NCBI RefSeq assembly: GCF_038404745.2
Contig: NZ_JAYKTT020000081.1
Span: forward strand, 124,001 to 188,000
Reading direction: 5' to 3'
DNA: 64,000 nucleotides
Source: Chlorogloeopsis sp038404745
Lineage (GTDB): Bacteria > Cyanobacteriota > Cyanobacteriia > Cyanobacteriales > Nostocaceae
Every line of letters begins with the position of its first letter. Position 1 is the stretch's first letter. Both the position numbers and the translations under genes were made by a program. Under the pieces are notes generated by a model. It did no database searches. It saw only the letters and a program-made list of their open reading frames with translations, and had not been told where the DNA came from. Below are positions 54,361 to 63,639 of the stretch, piece by piece.

Positions 54361-56076
54361 TTAAAGTGGTAGTTGAACAGTTAGAGAAGTACAGTTTGAC
54401 TTACTTTCAACCTCTATTGTTCCTCCTAAATACTTGGTGAGCTTTTGTACCAGTGCTAGTCCTAAACCTGTACCTCCCTGTTTCCAAGGGTCGTTACTGG
54501 GGATGCGGTAAAACTTCTCAAAAATATGCGGTAATTCAGAGGCGGGTATTTCTACACCGTAATTACTTACTTGCAATTGAATGCTGTTGACTTTTGCTTG
54601 AGCAGCAATGATAATATCTGCTTCTGGTGGACTGAATTTACAAGCGTTAGTGAGCAATTCTATCAAAATGCGCTCTAGACTAAATGGATCGCATAGTAGG
54701 GGAGGAAGATTGGAAGCAATCTTCAGGTTTAAATTGTGTTTACAGCCATTGCGATTACGTGCTTTAAATAGCTCTACTACTCGCTCCAACCATTCATTGA
54801 CTTGAATTTTCTCTAAGACTAAAGGTTTAGTACTGGTATCCAGCCGTTGTAAATCTAGGAAGTTATTTATTAAATTTATTTCTCGTTCACACTCGTTGTT
54901 TAAAATTTGGAAATAACGAGCAAATTTTGAGCGTTCGGCATATGGCTTTGCCATTTCTAACAATAAATTATGTTCTTTATTCAGTGCAATTCCCATCATT
55001 TGGATCGCCATTTTCATATTAGTTAACGGTGTACGTAATTCGTGGGAAACTGTACTGAGAAATTCGTCTTTAAGACGATTGAATCTTTCTATTTCTTTTA
55101 ATTGTGTTTGTGCAGCTTTTTGGCTTTTCTTGAGAGCTAACTCTGCTAACTTACGTTCTGTAATATCAATTGCAGACCCTATGTAACCGATAAATTTACC
55201 GCTGGAGTTAAACCTTGGAAGTCCTGTATTTAAGATCCATCGGGACTCTCCATCAAGATTCTTTAAGCGATGTTCTATCTGAAATTTTGCACGTATATTA
55301 AATGCAGATTCATAAGTTTGCCTACAGAAGTCTTGATCTTCGGGATGTACTTGCTCCAACCAATTAAATTCTTGTTGCTGTTGCCTGGTACTTCCAGTGA
55401 ATTCTAACCATGATTGATTCAAAAAATTGCATGAACCTTCAGCTCCAGCTACCCACAACATGACTGGCAATGTATTGGCTATCAAATACAGATGTTGCTC
55501 ATTTTCTTGGAAGCCACAATTAAAAAGTTTTTCCGCAGTGATATCTTCAAATATCATTAGAACCAGTTGATTGTCCTTCCCAGAATCCAATATCCGCGCA
55601 ACCACTTTTGCCCATTGCATTTTACTAACAGGACAGTTCAAGCGGAATTCCCAACTAGCTTCACTCTCTGGTACTTCCTGAAACAATCGCATTAAGGCGT
55701 GAAATAATCTTTGTTGTTCAGACTGAGTGAATAAGTTAAAAACAGGCTTGTGGATTAGTTCTTCTGGAGAATAACCGAGGCTGTTTGCTCCTTGCTTATT
55801 CACAGATAAAATAATCCCGTTTCTATCCAAGGTTAAGTACACACAAGGAGTATTTTCATACAGATTACGGTACCATAAGAGTTCGTCTTCAATGCGACGC
55901 CGGGTTTCGGATGTGCAAATCTCTACATCTGAAGCTCGTTCTGGTACAAGTTCCAAGCGTGCAGGTGGTACAGGCGCTATATTCTGTTGTTCTTGGCAGG
56001 AATGATGCCAGCTAGATGGCTGATTAAGGCTCATAAGACTTAAACTTGCACCCAAGCGCTGGTGTTTACTATGCAA
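54361..56076 (-). CDS. PAS-domain sensor histidine kinase
   Basis: The 571-residue soluble protein has two PAS regions (about 68-190 and 195-315; the second with FTGSTRQQQQEFNWLEQVHP), then HisKA with FLSTVSHELRTPLTNMKMA, and HATPase_c with ELLTNACKFSPPEADI and QGGTGLGLALVQKL. It lacks membrane spans, so it senses a cytoplasmic signal. No response regulator gene is adjacent. It is on the same strand as the PP2C and kinase genes. Confidence 0.92.
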   Translation of the reverse strand: MHSKHQRLGASLSLMSLNQPSSWHHSCQEQQNIAPVPPARLELVPERASDVEICTSETRRRIEDELLWYRNLYENTPCVYLTLDRNGIILSVNKQGANSLGYSPEELIHKPVFNLFTQSEQQRLFHALMRLFQEVPESEASWEFRLNCPVSKMQWAKVVARILDSGKDNQLVLMIFEDITAEKLFNCGFQENEQHLYLIANTLPVMLWVAGAEGSCNFLNQSWLEFTGSTRQQQQEFNWLEQVHPEDQDFCRQTYESAFNIRAKFQIEHRLKNLDGESRWILNTGLPRFNSSGKFIGYIGSAIDITERKLAELALKKSQKAAQTQLKEIERFNRLKDEFLSTVSHELRTPLTNMKMAIQMMGIALNKEHNLLLEMAKPYAERSKFARYFQILNNECEREINLINNFLDLQRLDTSTKPLVLEKIQVNEWLERVVELFKARNRNGCKHNLNLKIASNLPPLLCDPFSLERILIELLTNACKFSPPEADIIIAAQAKVNSIQLQVSNYGVEIPASELPHIFEKFYRIPSNDPWKQGGTGLGLALVQKLTKYLGGTIEVESKSNCTSLTVQLPL

Positions 56077-56274
56077 AAAAAATAGAAAATCATTATACTG
56101 CTTATAGCGTAATTTTTGGACAAAATCATGAATAAAAACTTATGTAACAGACAGAATCTCTTGTTTTCTATATTTAGCTTTAAACAGTAACTCCGAACAC
56201 TAGACGTCAGGTATTTAACAATTTGTGTTTATTTTGGTTTAAACAAAGAATAGTTAACTTTATAACTTTTACTA

Positions 56275-56892
56275 TCAGTATTTATACTTTTTTAAGAAGT
56301 CCACAGGAAACATCAATTTGTGTAACAATTTTAATTCTCTAGATTTGAGGTCACGCCACTGTCCCGGTTGGAGACCATTTATTTGTAAATGAGCGATCGC
56401 TGTCCTCACAAGTCTTAGGGTTGGAAATCCAACAGCTGCGGTCATTCGCCGTACTTGCCGATTTTTGCCCTCTGTCAATTTCATCTCTAACCATGCAGTA
56501 GGTACGGTTTTGCGAAATCTAATCGGCGGGTTGCGATCGCTTAAAGAAGGTGCTTCGTTCAAAAGTCGCACCTTTGCGGGTCGAGTGCGGTAATCTTTTA
56601 TTAATACACCTGCTTCTAGCTTTTTGAGAGCAGTTGGATCAGGAATTCGTTCAACTTGTACCAAATAAGTACGTTCATGTCCAAACTGAGGATCGCAAAG
56701 GCGATTTTGCAATTGTCCGTGGTTTGTCAGCAGCAGCAAACCCTCACTATCCCAGTCCAAACGCCCCACAGGATAGACATCAGGAACTTGGATATAGTCT
56801 TTTAACGTGCTGCGAGCTGGAGTATCTTGGGTAAATTGGCTGAGGACACCATAAGGTTTGTAGAAGAGGATATATCGATAGTGGTTAGTCAT
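56275..56892 (-). CDS. Pseudouridine synthase, RsuA/RluE family
   Basis: The 205-residue protein matches the RsuA/RluB/RluE family without the S4 domain: RYILFYKPYGVLSQFT, YPVGRLDWDSEGLLLLTNHG with the catalytic Asp, and LTEGKNRQVRRMTAAVGFPT. Size and lack of S4 resemble RluE, which modifies 23S rRNA. It is a single gene between repeat-rich spacers. Confidence 0.93.
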   Translation of the reverse strand: MTNHYRYILFYKPYGVLSQFTQDTPARSTLKDYIQVPDVYPVGRLDWDSEGLLLLTNHGQLQNRLCDPQFGHERTYLVQVERIPDPTALKKLEAGVLIKDYRTRPAKVRLLNEAPSLSDRNPPIRFRKTVPTAWLEMKLTEGKNRQVRRMTAAVGFPTLRLVRTAIAHLQINGLQPGQWRDLKSRELKLLHKLMFPVDFLKKYKY

Positions 56893-57060
56893 TGATCATT
56901 GGTTAGTGGTTAATAGTTAGTTGTTAGTTGTTAATTTTTTATTGCTCCCACTCTCCTCATTTCCCTATCTCCTTGCCCCCATTCTCCTTGTCTGTACTCC
57001 ACCACTCCCCCCATTACTCCCATCTTGCCTGCAAATTGACAGAAATCATAAGAGTTTAGG
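56893..57060. repeat. Short repeats and pyrimidine tract
   Basis: gttagtggttaatagttagttg-type units (56893-56940) are followed by a C/T-rich stretch (about 56943-57030). The unit type resembles those at 22238 and around the family C elements. Confidence 0.5.
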
Positions 57061-57096
57061 CATTTCAATCAAGACAATTGAGTGAGAAGTTATATT

Positions 57097-57969
57097 ATGG
57101 CAATTTCCAAGATGTGCCGTCGGTCTTTCCTGTTGTTGGCAGGTGCTGGTTTGGGTAAAGGATTCGCAATGTTACAGCCAGCCGCTGCCAAAACTGTACA
57201 AGTAAACAAGGGAAAGATAAATGGTATCTCTTTTTATCGAGTAATTATTGACCTCACTGATCCTAAAACCTTTATTACTATTGGTTTAGCTAATAATGCA
57301 ACTTTTGCTAATACAGCACAACGTAGCAATGGAGACGAGGATTTTAATCGGATGGTAGCTCGTTATCATGCTGCGGTTGTTGCCAATGGCACATTTTTTG
57401 CTAAAAGTTCCCGTAAAACTGTGATGGGCAACATGGTGGCGGGAGGAAGATTTCTGAAGTATAGTAAGTGGGAAAATTTTGGCACTACTTTGGGCTTACG
57501 AGTAGGAAATAAACCGGAAATGATCACAGCACGGGTTGATGGCAAACCCAAATGGAAAGAACATTGGTTTTCTATCACTTGTGGCCCTCGACTGCTAAGA
57601 CGGGGAAAAATCTGGGTGAAACCAAAATTAGAAGGTTTCAAAGATCCCCATGTTTTAGGTATAGCTACACGCGCGGCGATCGGGTTTCCGGCTAGTGGCA
57701 AAAAATTGATATTAGTACATTTCGAGAAACCGATTACTTTAGAGCAAGAAGCAAGAGCAATGAGAGCAATTGGTTGTTATGAAGCGATGAATTTAGATGG
57801 AGGAACATCGAGGGCTTTAGCCGCAAATGGCAGAATCATAATCCCTGCAAGACGACGTCTGACGAATGCAATCGTAGTGTATGATGCCAAGCACCCAGCT
57901 CCTACAGATCTGCGAAAGTCATGGGAGAGGTTTCAGAAAGGTCAGCGCCCTGTAATACCTGGCAGTTAA
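57097..57969 (+). CDS. Exported phosphodiester glycosidase (NAGPA-domain) protein
   Basis: The 290-residue protein has a twin-Arg-like start CRRSFLLLAGAG followed by a hydrophobic segment, so export through Tat or Sec is likely. The mature part fits the NAGPA/DUF2233 domain: GISFYRVIIDL, AAVVANGTFFAKSSRK, VAGGRFLKYSKWE and AIGCYEAMNLDGGTSRALA. The family removes GlcNAc from phosphodiester links, but substrates in bacteria are mostly unknown. I chose the ATG at 57097 over a GTG at 57082. Confidence 0.85.
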   Translation: MAISKMCRRSFLLLAGAGLGKGFAMLQPAAAKTVQVNKGKINGISFYRVIIDLTDPKTFITIGLANNATFANTAQRSNGDEDFNRMVARYHAAVVANGTFFAKSSRKTVMGNMVAGGRFLKYSKWENFGTTLGLRVGNKPEMITARVDGKPKWKEHWFSITCGPRLLRRGKIWVKPKLEGFKDPHVLGIATRAAIGFPASGKKLILVHFEKPITLEQEARAMRAIGCYEAMNLDGGTSRALAANGRIIIPARRRLTNAIVVYDAKHPAPTDLRKSWERFQKGQRPVIPGS

Positions 57970-58074
57970 ATTGAAGAGCGATCGCGCTTGTGTATTTACC
58001 TATGTAAACTATCCACCTCATGAATTGTTAACTCCTTGCCCCCAGCCATAACTAAAGTGGTACAATCACTACCA

Positions 58075-58153
58075 TGCTAGGGGTGCCTGCATTAAGAGGC
58101 TGAGATTACACCCTTAGAACCTGCATCCGGGTAATACCGGCGAAGGGAAGCTG
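58075..58153 (+). ncRNA. TPP riboswitch (THI element)
   Basis: The conserved parts are present in order: ggggtgcc, ggctgagatt, acccttagaacctg, atccgggtaataccgg and cgaagggaa. It binds thiamine pyrophosphate and lies 20 bases upstream of the thiC start. The ribosome site of thiC (gagga, 58160-58164) follows the end of the element, so control by blocking translation or ending transcription is expected. Confidence 0.96.
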
Positions 58154-58172
58154 TTTATCGAGGAAAGCAAAT

Positions 58173-59546
58173 ATGCGGACAGAATGGGTCGCCAAGCGGC
58201 GCGGGCAGAGCAATGTCAGTCAGATGCACTATGCCCGTCAAGGGGTGATTACCGAAGAAATGCACTACGTCGCCCAGCGGGAAAATCTCCCCGTTGAGCT
58301 AATCAAAGACGAAGTAGCGCGGGGGCGGATGATTATTCCTGCGAATATCAATCACACCAACTTAGAGCCAATGTGTATTGGCATTGCCTCCAAGTGTAAA
58401 GTCAATGCTAATATCGGTGCTTCTCCCAATTCTTCTAACATTGAGGAAGAACTGGCAAAACTCAGACTGGCAGTAAAATATGGTGCTGACACCGTCATGG
58501 ATCTTTCCACGGGTGGTGGTAATTTGGATGAAATTCGTACTGCCATCATCAATGATTCGCCCGTTCCCATTGGCACAGTGCCAGTCTACCAAGCTTTAGA
58601 AAGTGTTCATGGCAGGATAGAAAATCTTACTCCTGATGATTTTCTGGATGTGATAGAGAAGCATGCCCAGCAGGGTGTAGACTACATGACTATCCATGCT
58701 GGGATTTTGATTGAATATTTACCTTTAGTTAGAAACCGCATCACTGGCATTGTTTCTCGTGGTGGTGGCATTTTAGCAAGGTGGATGCTCCATCACCACA
58801 AGCAAAACCCACTGTATACTCACTACCGTGACATCATTGAGATTTTTAAGAAGTATGACGTCTCATTTAGCTTAGGTGACTCACTGCGTCCTGGTTGTAC
58901 TCACGATGCTTCCGATGAAGCACAGTTAGCCGAACTCAAAACTCTTGGAAAATTGACCCGCAAAGCTTGGGAACATAATGTACAAGTAATGGTCGAAGGC
59001 CCTGGACACGTACCAATGGATCAAATTGAGTTCAATGTCAAGAAGCAAATGGAAGAGTGTTCAGAAGCGCCCTTCTACGTGCTGGGGCCATTGGTAACAG
59101 ACATCGCTCCTGGTTACGACCACATTACCTCGGCAATTGGTGCAGCAATGGCTGGATGGTATGGTACTGCAATGTTGTGCTATGTAACACCCAAAGAACA
59201 CTTAGGTCTACCAAATCCTGAAGATGTGCGCAATGGCTTAATTGCCTATAAAATTGCGGCTCATGCAGCTGATATTGCTAGACATCGCCCAGGAGCGAGA
59301 GACAGAGATGATCAACTCTCCCATGCTCGTTACAACTTTGACTGGAATCGTCAGTTTGAATTAGCGCTAGATCCTGAAAGAGCTAGAGAATACCATGACG
59401 AAACTCTGCCAGCAGATATCTACAAAACTGCTGAATTTTGCTCGATGTGCGGCCCCAAATTCTGCCCGATGCAAACCAAGGTTGATGCTGATGCGCTGAC
59501 AGAACTAGAAAAGTTCTTGGCAAAAGAAACTGTAACCCAAAGTTAA
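58173..59546 (+). CDS. thiC: Phosphomethylpyrimidine synthase ThiC
   Basis: The 457-residue protein is the radical-SAM enzyme that turns aminoimidazole ribotide into HMP phosphate in thiamine synthesis. Visible are RGRMIIPANINHTNLEPMCI, MDLSTGGGNLDEIR, SLGDSLRPGCTHDA, VEGPGHVPMDQI and the cluster-binding tail CSMCGPKFCPMQ (CxxCx4C). It lies directly behind a TPP riboswitch. Confidence 0.98.
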   Translation: MRTEWVAKRRGQSNVSQMHYARQGVITEEMHYVAQRENLPVELIKDEVARGRMIIPANINHTNLEPMCIGIASKCKVNANIGASPNSSNIEEELAKLRLAVKYGADTVMDLSTGGGNLDEIRTAIINDSPVPIGTVPVYQALESVHGRIENLTPDDFLDVIEKHAQQGVDYMTIHAGILIEYLPLVRNRITGIVSRGGGILARWMLHHHKQNPLYTHYRDIIEIFKKYDVSFSLGDSLRPGCTHDASDEAQLAELKTLGKLTRKAWEHNVQVMVEGPGHVPMDQIEFNVKKQMEECSEAPFYVLGPLVTDIAPGYDHITSAIGAAMAGWYGTAMLCYVTPKEHLGLPNPEDVRNGLIAYKIAAHAADIARHRPGARDRDDQLSHARYNFDWNRQFELALDPERAREYHDETLPADIYKTAEFCSMCGPKFCPMQTKVDADALTELEKFLAKETVTQS

Positions 59547-59627
59547 CCTTTTAAATAACGTAGAGGGAGATGGAGAATATGAAAAATTTCTCTGTTAACC
59601 TCTGCGTTTTTAAGGGTGAAATTAGGC

Positions 59628-60905
59628 ATGACAAATATTTTGATAATTGGTGCAGGTATTGCTGGTTTAGCAGTTGCCCGCAAACTCCAATCTCATGGCT
59701 TTTCAGTTACTGTTCTAGAAGCAAGAAATCGTATAGGCGGCAGAATTTATACTAATAGAAAATTTGATTTTCCTGTAGATTTAGGTGCTTCTTGGATTCA
59801 TGGAATCAATAAAAATCCGATTACTCAACTAGCGCAAAATTTTAAAGTTCGCATTCAGTATACTGACTTTGAAAATATTCCTGTTTACGGCAGCAATGGT
59901 GAACTTGTAGAAGCAAAAGAGTTAGAGAATGCTCGTTTACTGTACAAGCAAATTTTTAGGAAAGCTAAAGCTTTAGGGAAGAATTTAAAGCAAGATATTT
60001 CAGTTGCTGAAGCAATACAACGCATATTACTAGAAAAAGAATTTTCTCCCCTACAAAAAACTCTGATGAAATGGTTTTTTACTGGGCGAGAAGTGCAAGA
60101 AGGAACAGATTTAGACAGTTACTCGCTGTGGGAATGGGATGAGTATGAAAATTTTGCAGGTGGTAATTACCTAATTACTAACGGATATGACGACATTATT
60201 CAGGGGTTGGCAAAAGGTATTGATATTCGCCTACAAAAAAAAGTTATTGATATTAAATATGACGATAAAAGCGTATCAGTGAAAACTGATTCTGGAATTT
60301 TTGCTGGCGATGCAGTTGTGATTACTTTACCTTTAGGAGTATTAAAATCAGCTAGCGTAGCTTTTTCTCCTCCCCTGCCTGAAAGCAAACTTATAGCTAT
60401 TAATCGCCTTGATATGGGAGTTTTGAATAAGGTAGTTTTGAAGTTCTCGAAAGTTTTTTGGTTAGAAAATCATGACGCGATCGGCTATGCTAGCCAGATG
60501 GAAAATGATTTCTCGGACTTTTTGAATTTAAAGCGGTACATTGAAGTACCTGTACTGGTGGCTTTGACTGGTGGAAAATTTGCCCGTAGTCTGGAGATTT
60601 TATCTGAGGTAGAGGTTGGAGAGCGGGCAATGAAAGTACTACGGCGAATGTACGGCAATACTATACCAGATCCGGAAGTAGTAATCAGAACAAAATGGGC
60701 TACCGATCCTTTTGCTTGCGGTTCTTATTTAACAATGCCTGTAGGCGCTAAAGCAAGCGATCGCACTACCTTAGCTGCACCTGTAGAAAATCGCCTCTTT
60801 TTTGCCGGAGAAGCAACTTCACAGCAGTATCCATCCACTGTGCATGGTGCTTATCTCTCCGGACTAAGGGAGGCTGAACGTATCATCGAAGAATTTGCAG
60901 TTTAG
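59628..60905 (+). CDS. FAD-dependent amine oxidase
   Basis: The 425-residue protein begins with the FAD-binding loop IIGAGIAGLAVARKL followed by an Glu-ending strand (VTVLEARNRIGGR), and ends with RLFFAGEATSQQYPSTVHGA, which closes the FAD site. The domain order matches flavin monoamine and polyamine oxidases. Polyamine is a possible substrate, but no proof is visible. I chose the ATG at 59628 (MTNILIIG). It starts 81 bases after thiC on the same strand, so it may share the riboswitch-controlled transcript. Confidence 0.88.
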   Translation: MTNILIIGAGIAGLAVARKLQSHGFSVTVLEARNRIGGRIYTNRKFDFPVDLGASWIHGINKNPITQLAQNFKVRIQYTDFENIPVYGSNGELVEAKELENARLLYKQIFRKAKALGKNLKQDISVAEAIQRILLEKEFSPLQKTLMKWFFTGREVQEGTDLDSYSLWEWDEYENFAGGNYLITNGYDDIIQGLAKGIDIRLQKKVIDIKYDDKSVSVKTDSGIFAGDAVVITLPLGVLKSASVAFSPPLPESKLIAINRLDMGVLNKVVLKFSKVFWLENHDAIGYASQMENDFSDFLNLKRYIEVPVLVALTGGKFARSLEILSEVEVGERAMKVLRRMYGNTIPDPEVVIRTKWATDPFACGSYLTMPVGAKASDRTTLAAPVENRLFFAGEATSQQYPSTVHGAYLSGLREAERIIEEFAV

Positions 60906-60910
60906 TTGTG

Positions 60911-60994
60911 ATACTTAGTTGCAATTCCGAGGTAGTATTTCTCCCCCTGCCCCCCTGCCTGCCAAAACTAATATGTTTGAACGCAACTTGGTAT
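60911..60994. mobile_element. MITE-like element, family B copy 2
   Basis: This 84-base unit begins atacttagttgc and ends gcaacttggtat. The interior (gaggtagtatttctccc and tgccaaaactaatatgtttg) is the same as in the 17580-17670 copy apart from a few bases. It lies between convergent amine oxidase and pyrE genes. Confidence 0.72.
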
Positions 60995-61011
60995 GAGCAG
61001 CCAATGTCTAC

Positions 61012-61626
61012 TTAAATTTGTTTATATCGCTCTTGTATCTCCGCAATTGTAAACACTGCTTGAAATTCTAACCCTACTGACTGGTAAAACTCTGCTCCAC
61101 CCTGTTGGCGGTCTACCAGAGATATTACTTGATTGACAGTATATCCTGCTACTCTTAATCGTTCCACTGCTTTCATGGCAGATTGTCCGGTAGTAACGAC
61201 ATCTTCCAAAACCACTACTTTTGCACCTTCTGGCAAATTAGGGCCTTCTATATATGCCTTGGTTCCGTGTCCCTTAGCTTCTTTACGAATAATCAGCGCT
61301 AGAATTGGCCGATGTTCGTAAGCAGAAACTACACTCACGGCACTGACGATTGGATCTGCTCCTAATGTCAATCCCGCTACTGCTTGAGTATCAGGTGGTA
61401 AGAGTGATAAGAGAATACGACCAATTGCCAAAGCACCTTGGGGATGAAGAGTTACCTGCTTGCCATTGATGTAATAGGAACTCGGTTGTCCGGAAGAGAG
61501 AACAAAATCGCCCTCTTGATATGCCAGTTGGCAAAATAAATCTAGTAATTTGTGACGCAGGGTTTTTAAATCGGCAGTATCTGCCCAAAAATCAGATGGG
61601 GTAAGGGTTTGAGCTGAAGAAGTCAT
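61012..61626 (-). CDS. pyrE: Orotate phosphoribosyltransferase
   Basis: The 204-residue protein has the PRPP loop VVVLEDVVTTGQSAMKAVE and the FVLSSGQPSSYYINGKQVT start typical of PyrE. KEAKGHGTKAYIEG is the flexible loop. It joins orotate to PRPP, the fifth step of pyrimidine synthesis. It is a single gene on the minus strand. Confidence 0.95.
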   Translation of the reverse strand: MTSSAQTLTPSDFWADTADLKTLRHKLLDLFCQLAYQEGDFVLSSGQPSSYYINGKQVTLHPQGALAIGRILLSLLPPDTQAVAGLTLGADPIVSAVSVVSAYEHRPILALIIRKEAKGHGTKAYIEGPNLPEGAKVVVLEDVVTTGQSAMKAVERLRVAGYTVNQVISLVDRQQGGAEFYQSVGLEFQAVFTIAEIQERYKQI

Positions 61627-61885
61627 TACAAAAGCTTAAAAATTGTGTTAAACCAAAGGTTGAACTACTAAGTAAGAGGGTGTAACAAATAATAACTATG
61701 CTGATTACTAGCAGTAAGTAGTTAGTTATCGCTGTAGGCGCTTAAGTTTACTCTACGTGAGGTATCTCATTAATAGTAGGACATCAAGCTCCGCTCGGAA
61801 ATCATATTTGTTTGCACCAACCCTACCAAGAGTTCTGAGAATAAGCATAAGTTAAAATTCGTACCAACAAATAGGAGTAAGAAAC

Positions 61886-62362
61886 ATGGCTTTAAAATTA
61901 AAAGGCTTGGGTGGTTTATTGGTTATGTTTACTAGTGCGATCGCAGCCCCGTCTGTAGTTGCAGAGACACAAGCACCCAACTATGAATATGAAATACCCA
62001 CAGAAGTAATTGAGCGAGCTTTTTTTGAAAATTCTCCCAATTTCTACAACGGTAACAACATTAAAAGCCAGATAGACTTAATCCTCGGCCCTGGTTCGTT
62101 GTTCCGAAACTCCTTCCCGGAAAATAAAATTGCAAGAGATGCTGAATTAATCAATATTGTCTATCAGGACACCCTCTACCAACAGGTTAGTAGTGACCCT
62201 TATCTTCGCACACCAGATTTACCGAATCCTTATAACACTTCGCTGTTAATGTCTCCTAGTTTGAATGCCAATCAACTAAAACTAGGAACTGAGTATCGCT
62301 TTGAGGAGACGCAATCTCGTCTCAAATCCGACTATGAGAGGTCAGGAAAAAACAGTCAATAG
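61886..62362 (+). CDS. Exported protein of unknown function
   Basis: The 158-residue protein has a signal peptide (about residues 1-27, ending AAPSVVAET). The mature part is hydrophilic, rich in Asn, Tyr and Pro, and has no known domain: FFENSPNFYNGNNIKSQIDL and LRTPDLPNPYNTS. AGGAG lies before ATG. It is probably periplasmic and is a single gene. Confidence 0.68.
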   Translation: MALKLKGLGGLLVMFTSAIAAPSVVAETQAPNYEYEIPTEVIERAFFENSPNFYNGNNIKSQIDLILGPGSLFRNSFPENKIARDAELINIVYQDTLYQQVSSDPYLRTPDLPNPYNTSLLMSPSLNANQLKLGTEYRFEETQSRLKSDYERSGKNSQ

Positions 62363-62559
62363 TCTTCTGTTGAACAGATATTACTACTTTGGTTTTAAAA
62401 ATAAGCTAGTTTAGAGGTTGATTAATCAAAGAGTTTTCATCAATTATGGTGAAACCCTGATGGTAATTCAACCTTTCCATAAATTTCGGACTATATTTTT
62501 AGATATAAACCTAAATTTAAAATCTTTTGGAACCTTTTCATAGTTCATTAAAAAATAAA

Positions 62560-62632
62560 TCCAGGGTGCAGGAGTTGAACCTGCCTAGGGCGAATTATGA
62601 GTTCGCTGCCTCAACCGCTCGGCCAACCCTGG
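62560..62632 (-). tRNA. tRNA-Ile(CAU), with lysidine at position 34
   Basis: The minus strand folds into a 73-base tRNA: acceptor CCAGGGT with ACCCTGG, anticodon stem GCGAA/TTCGC with loop CTCATAA, and T arm GCAGG/CCTGC with TTCAACT. The anticodon is CAU, but the anticodon arm (AACTCATAATT), GGCCGAGCGGTTGAGGC D-arm and T arm resemble chloroplast trnI-CAU rather than tRNA-Met. It would read AUA after TilS changes C34 to lysidine. CCA is not encoded. Confidence 0.8.
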
Positions 62633-62825
62633 TTACAACTTGTTGATTTTAGCATAATTTTACTACTTGTGTACCTCAAAAGTAGCTGATCAAATTTTTT
62701 GAGTAGATAATTTAGGTAGTGCGATCGCACAGACTAATACTTAAACTAAGTTTCTTTAAGAATTTAGGTAAACTAATTCAGTACTTTGAAATAAACTAGC
62801 ATTCTTCTGCCATGGCTTGTCAGCA

Positions 62826-63515
62826 ATGAGAATAAATTCTACTGTTCTTCTTACTTTAACTTTGTTAACTCTGATGTTGGGATCTGGCTCTGTGAGTGCA
62901 TTTTTAGGATTTGATATAGGTAGTAAAGCACTTAAAGGCGTGACAACTCCAGATTCGCGTCCTACTACCAAATTCAACAGTGCCAAGACAGGCAGTTCTC
63001 AACATGGAGGAACGTTCTTAAAAGAAGAAGAAATCTTAAAAATTGTTAAAGCGCGCATCGAAGGCAAGACTCGTACTAAGTCAGAAAAAATAGAAGAAGA
63101 AGAAGAGGATATAACTACTAATAAGCAAAAGCAAAAGCCGCAAGAAGAGATTCAAGAAAAACCCCAGGCAGGATTTCCGGTTACGGCTGAAAGTGGAGGT
63201 GTAAATTTTTCTGTACAATCTGCTCGTTATTCTGGCGGTGCTTTGCAGTTGCGAGTGAATTTGCAGAACAAAGGCAAGGATTCTGTCCGTTTCCTCTATA
63301 GCTTTTTGGATATTACAGACAATAAAGGACGAACCCTAAGTGGTAGTACAGATGGCTTGCCATCAGAATTACCTGCCAATGGGCCGACATTTTCTGGTAC
63401 TGTGAGCATTCCCACTGCTTTACTTGATGATGTTAAAAGCATCTCACTGTCAATCACTGATTATCCAGCTCAAAAACTGAAGCTAGAAGTATCAGATATT
63501 CCTGTAGAAAGATAA
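62826..63515 (+). CDS. Exported protein with charged linker, unknown function
   Basis: The 229-residue protein has a signal peptide (about residues 1-27, LTLLTLMLGSGSVSAF). A Lys/Glu-rich segment at about 65-110 (KIEEEEEDITTNKQKQKPQ) follows. The C-terminal part (about 120-229) is a beta-rich domain with VNFSVQSARYSGGALQLRVN and VRFLYSFLDITDNKGRTLSG, resembling a DUF4352/immunoglobulin-like fold. I chose the ATG at 62826. It is probably periplasmic. Confidence 0.7.
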   Translation: MRINSTVLLTLTLLTLMLGSGSVSAFLGFDIGSKALKGVTTPDSRPTTKFNSAKTGSSQHGGTFLKEEEILKIVKARIEGKTRTKSEKIEEEEEDITTNKQKQKPQEEIQEKPQAGFPVTAESGGVNFSVQSARYSGGALQLRVNLQNKGKDSVRFLYSFLDITDNKGRTLSGSTDGLPSELPANGPTFSGTVSIPTALLDDVKSISLSITDYPAQKLKLEVSDIPVER

Positions 63516-63537
63516 ATAGGGGCTAGGAACTAGGGAC

Positions 63538-63576
63538 TAGGGATTGGGAATAAAGAAATTTTCATACCCAATCCCC
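63538..63576. repeat. Hairpin between exported protein and CNNM genes
   Basis: gggattggg (63540-63548) and cccaatccc (63567-63575) form a perfect 9-bp stem. It sits in a stretch of short ggggact and ccccatcc units like family D. No clear T-run follows. Confidence 0.5.
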
Positions 63577-63639
63577 GATACCCAGTACCTGATCACCTGT
63601 ACCCCATCCCCAAATAAGGGCGTTTAAACTAGCTTGGCA

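Noticed and set aside
62560..62632. Elongator or initiator tRNA-Met
   Set aside because: Anticodon CAU fits, but the D, anticodon and T arms look like trnI-CAU, so tRNA-Ile2 is preferred.
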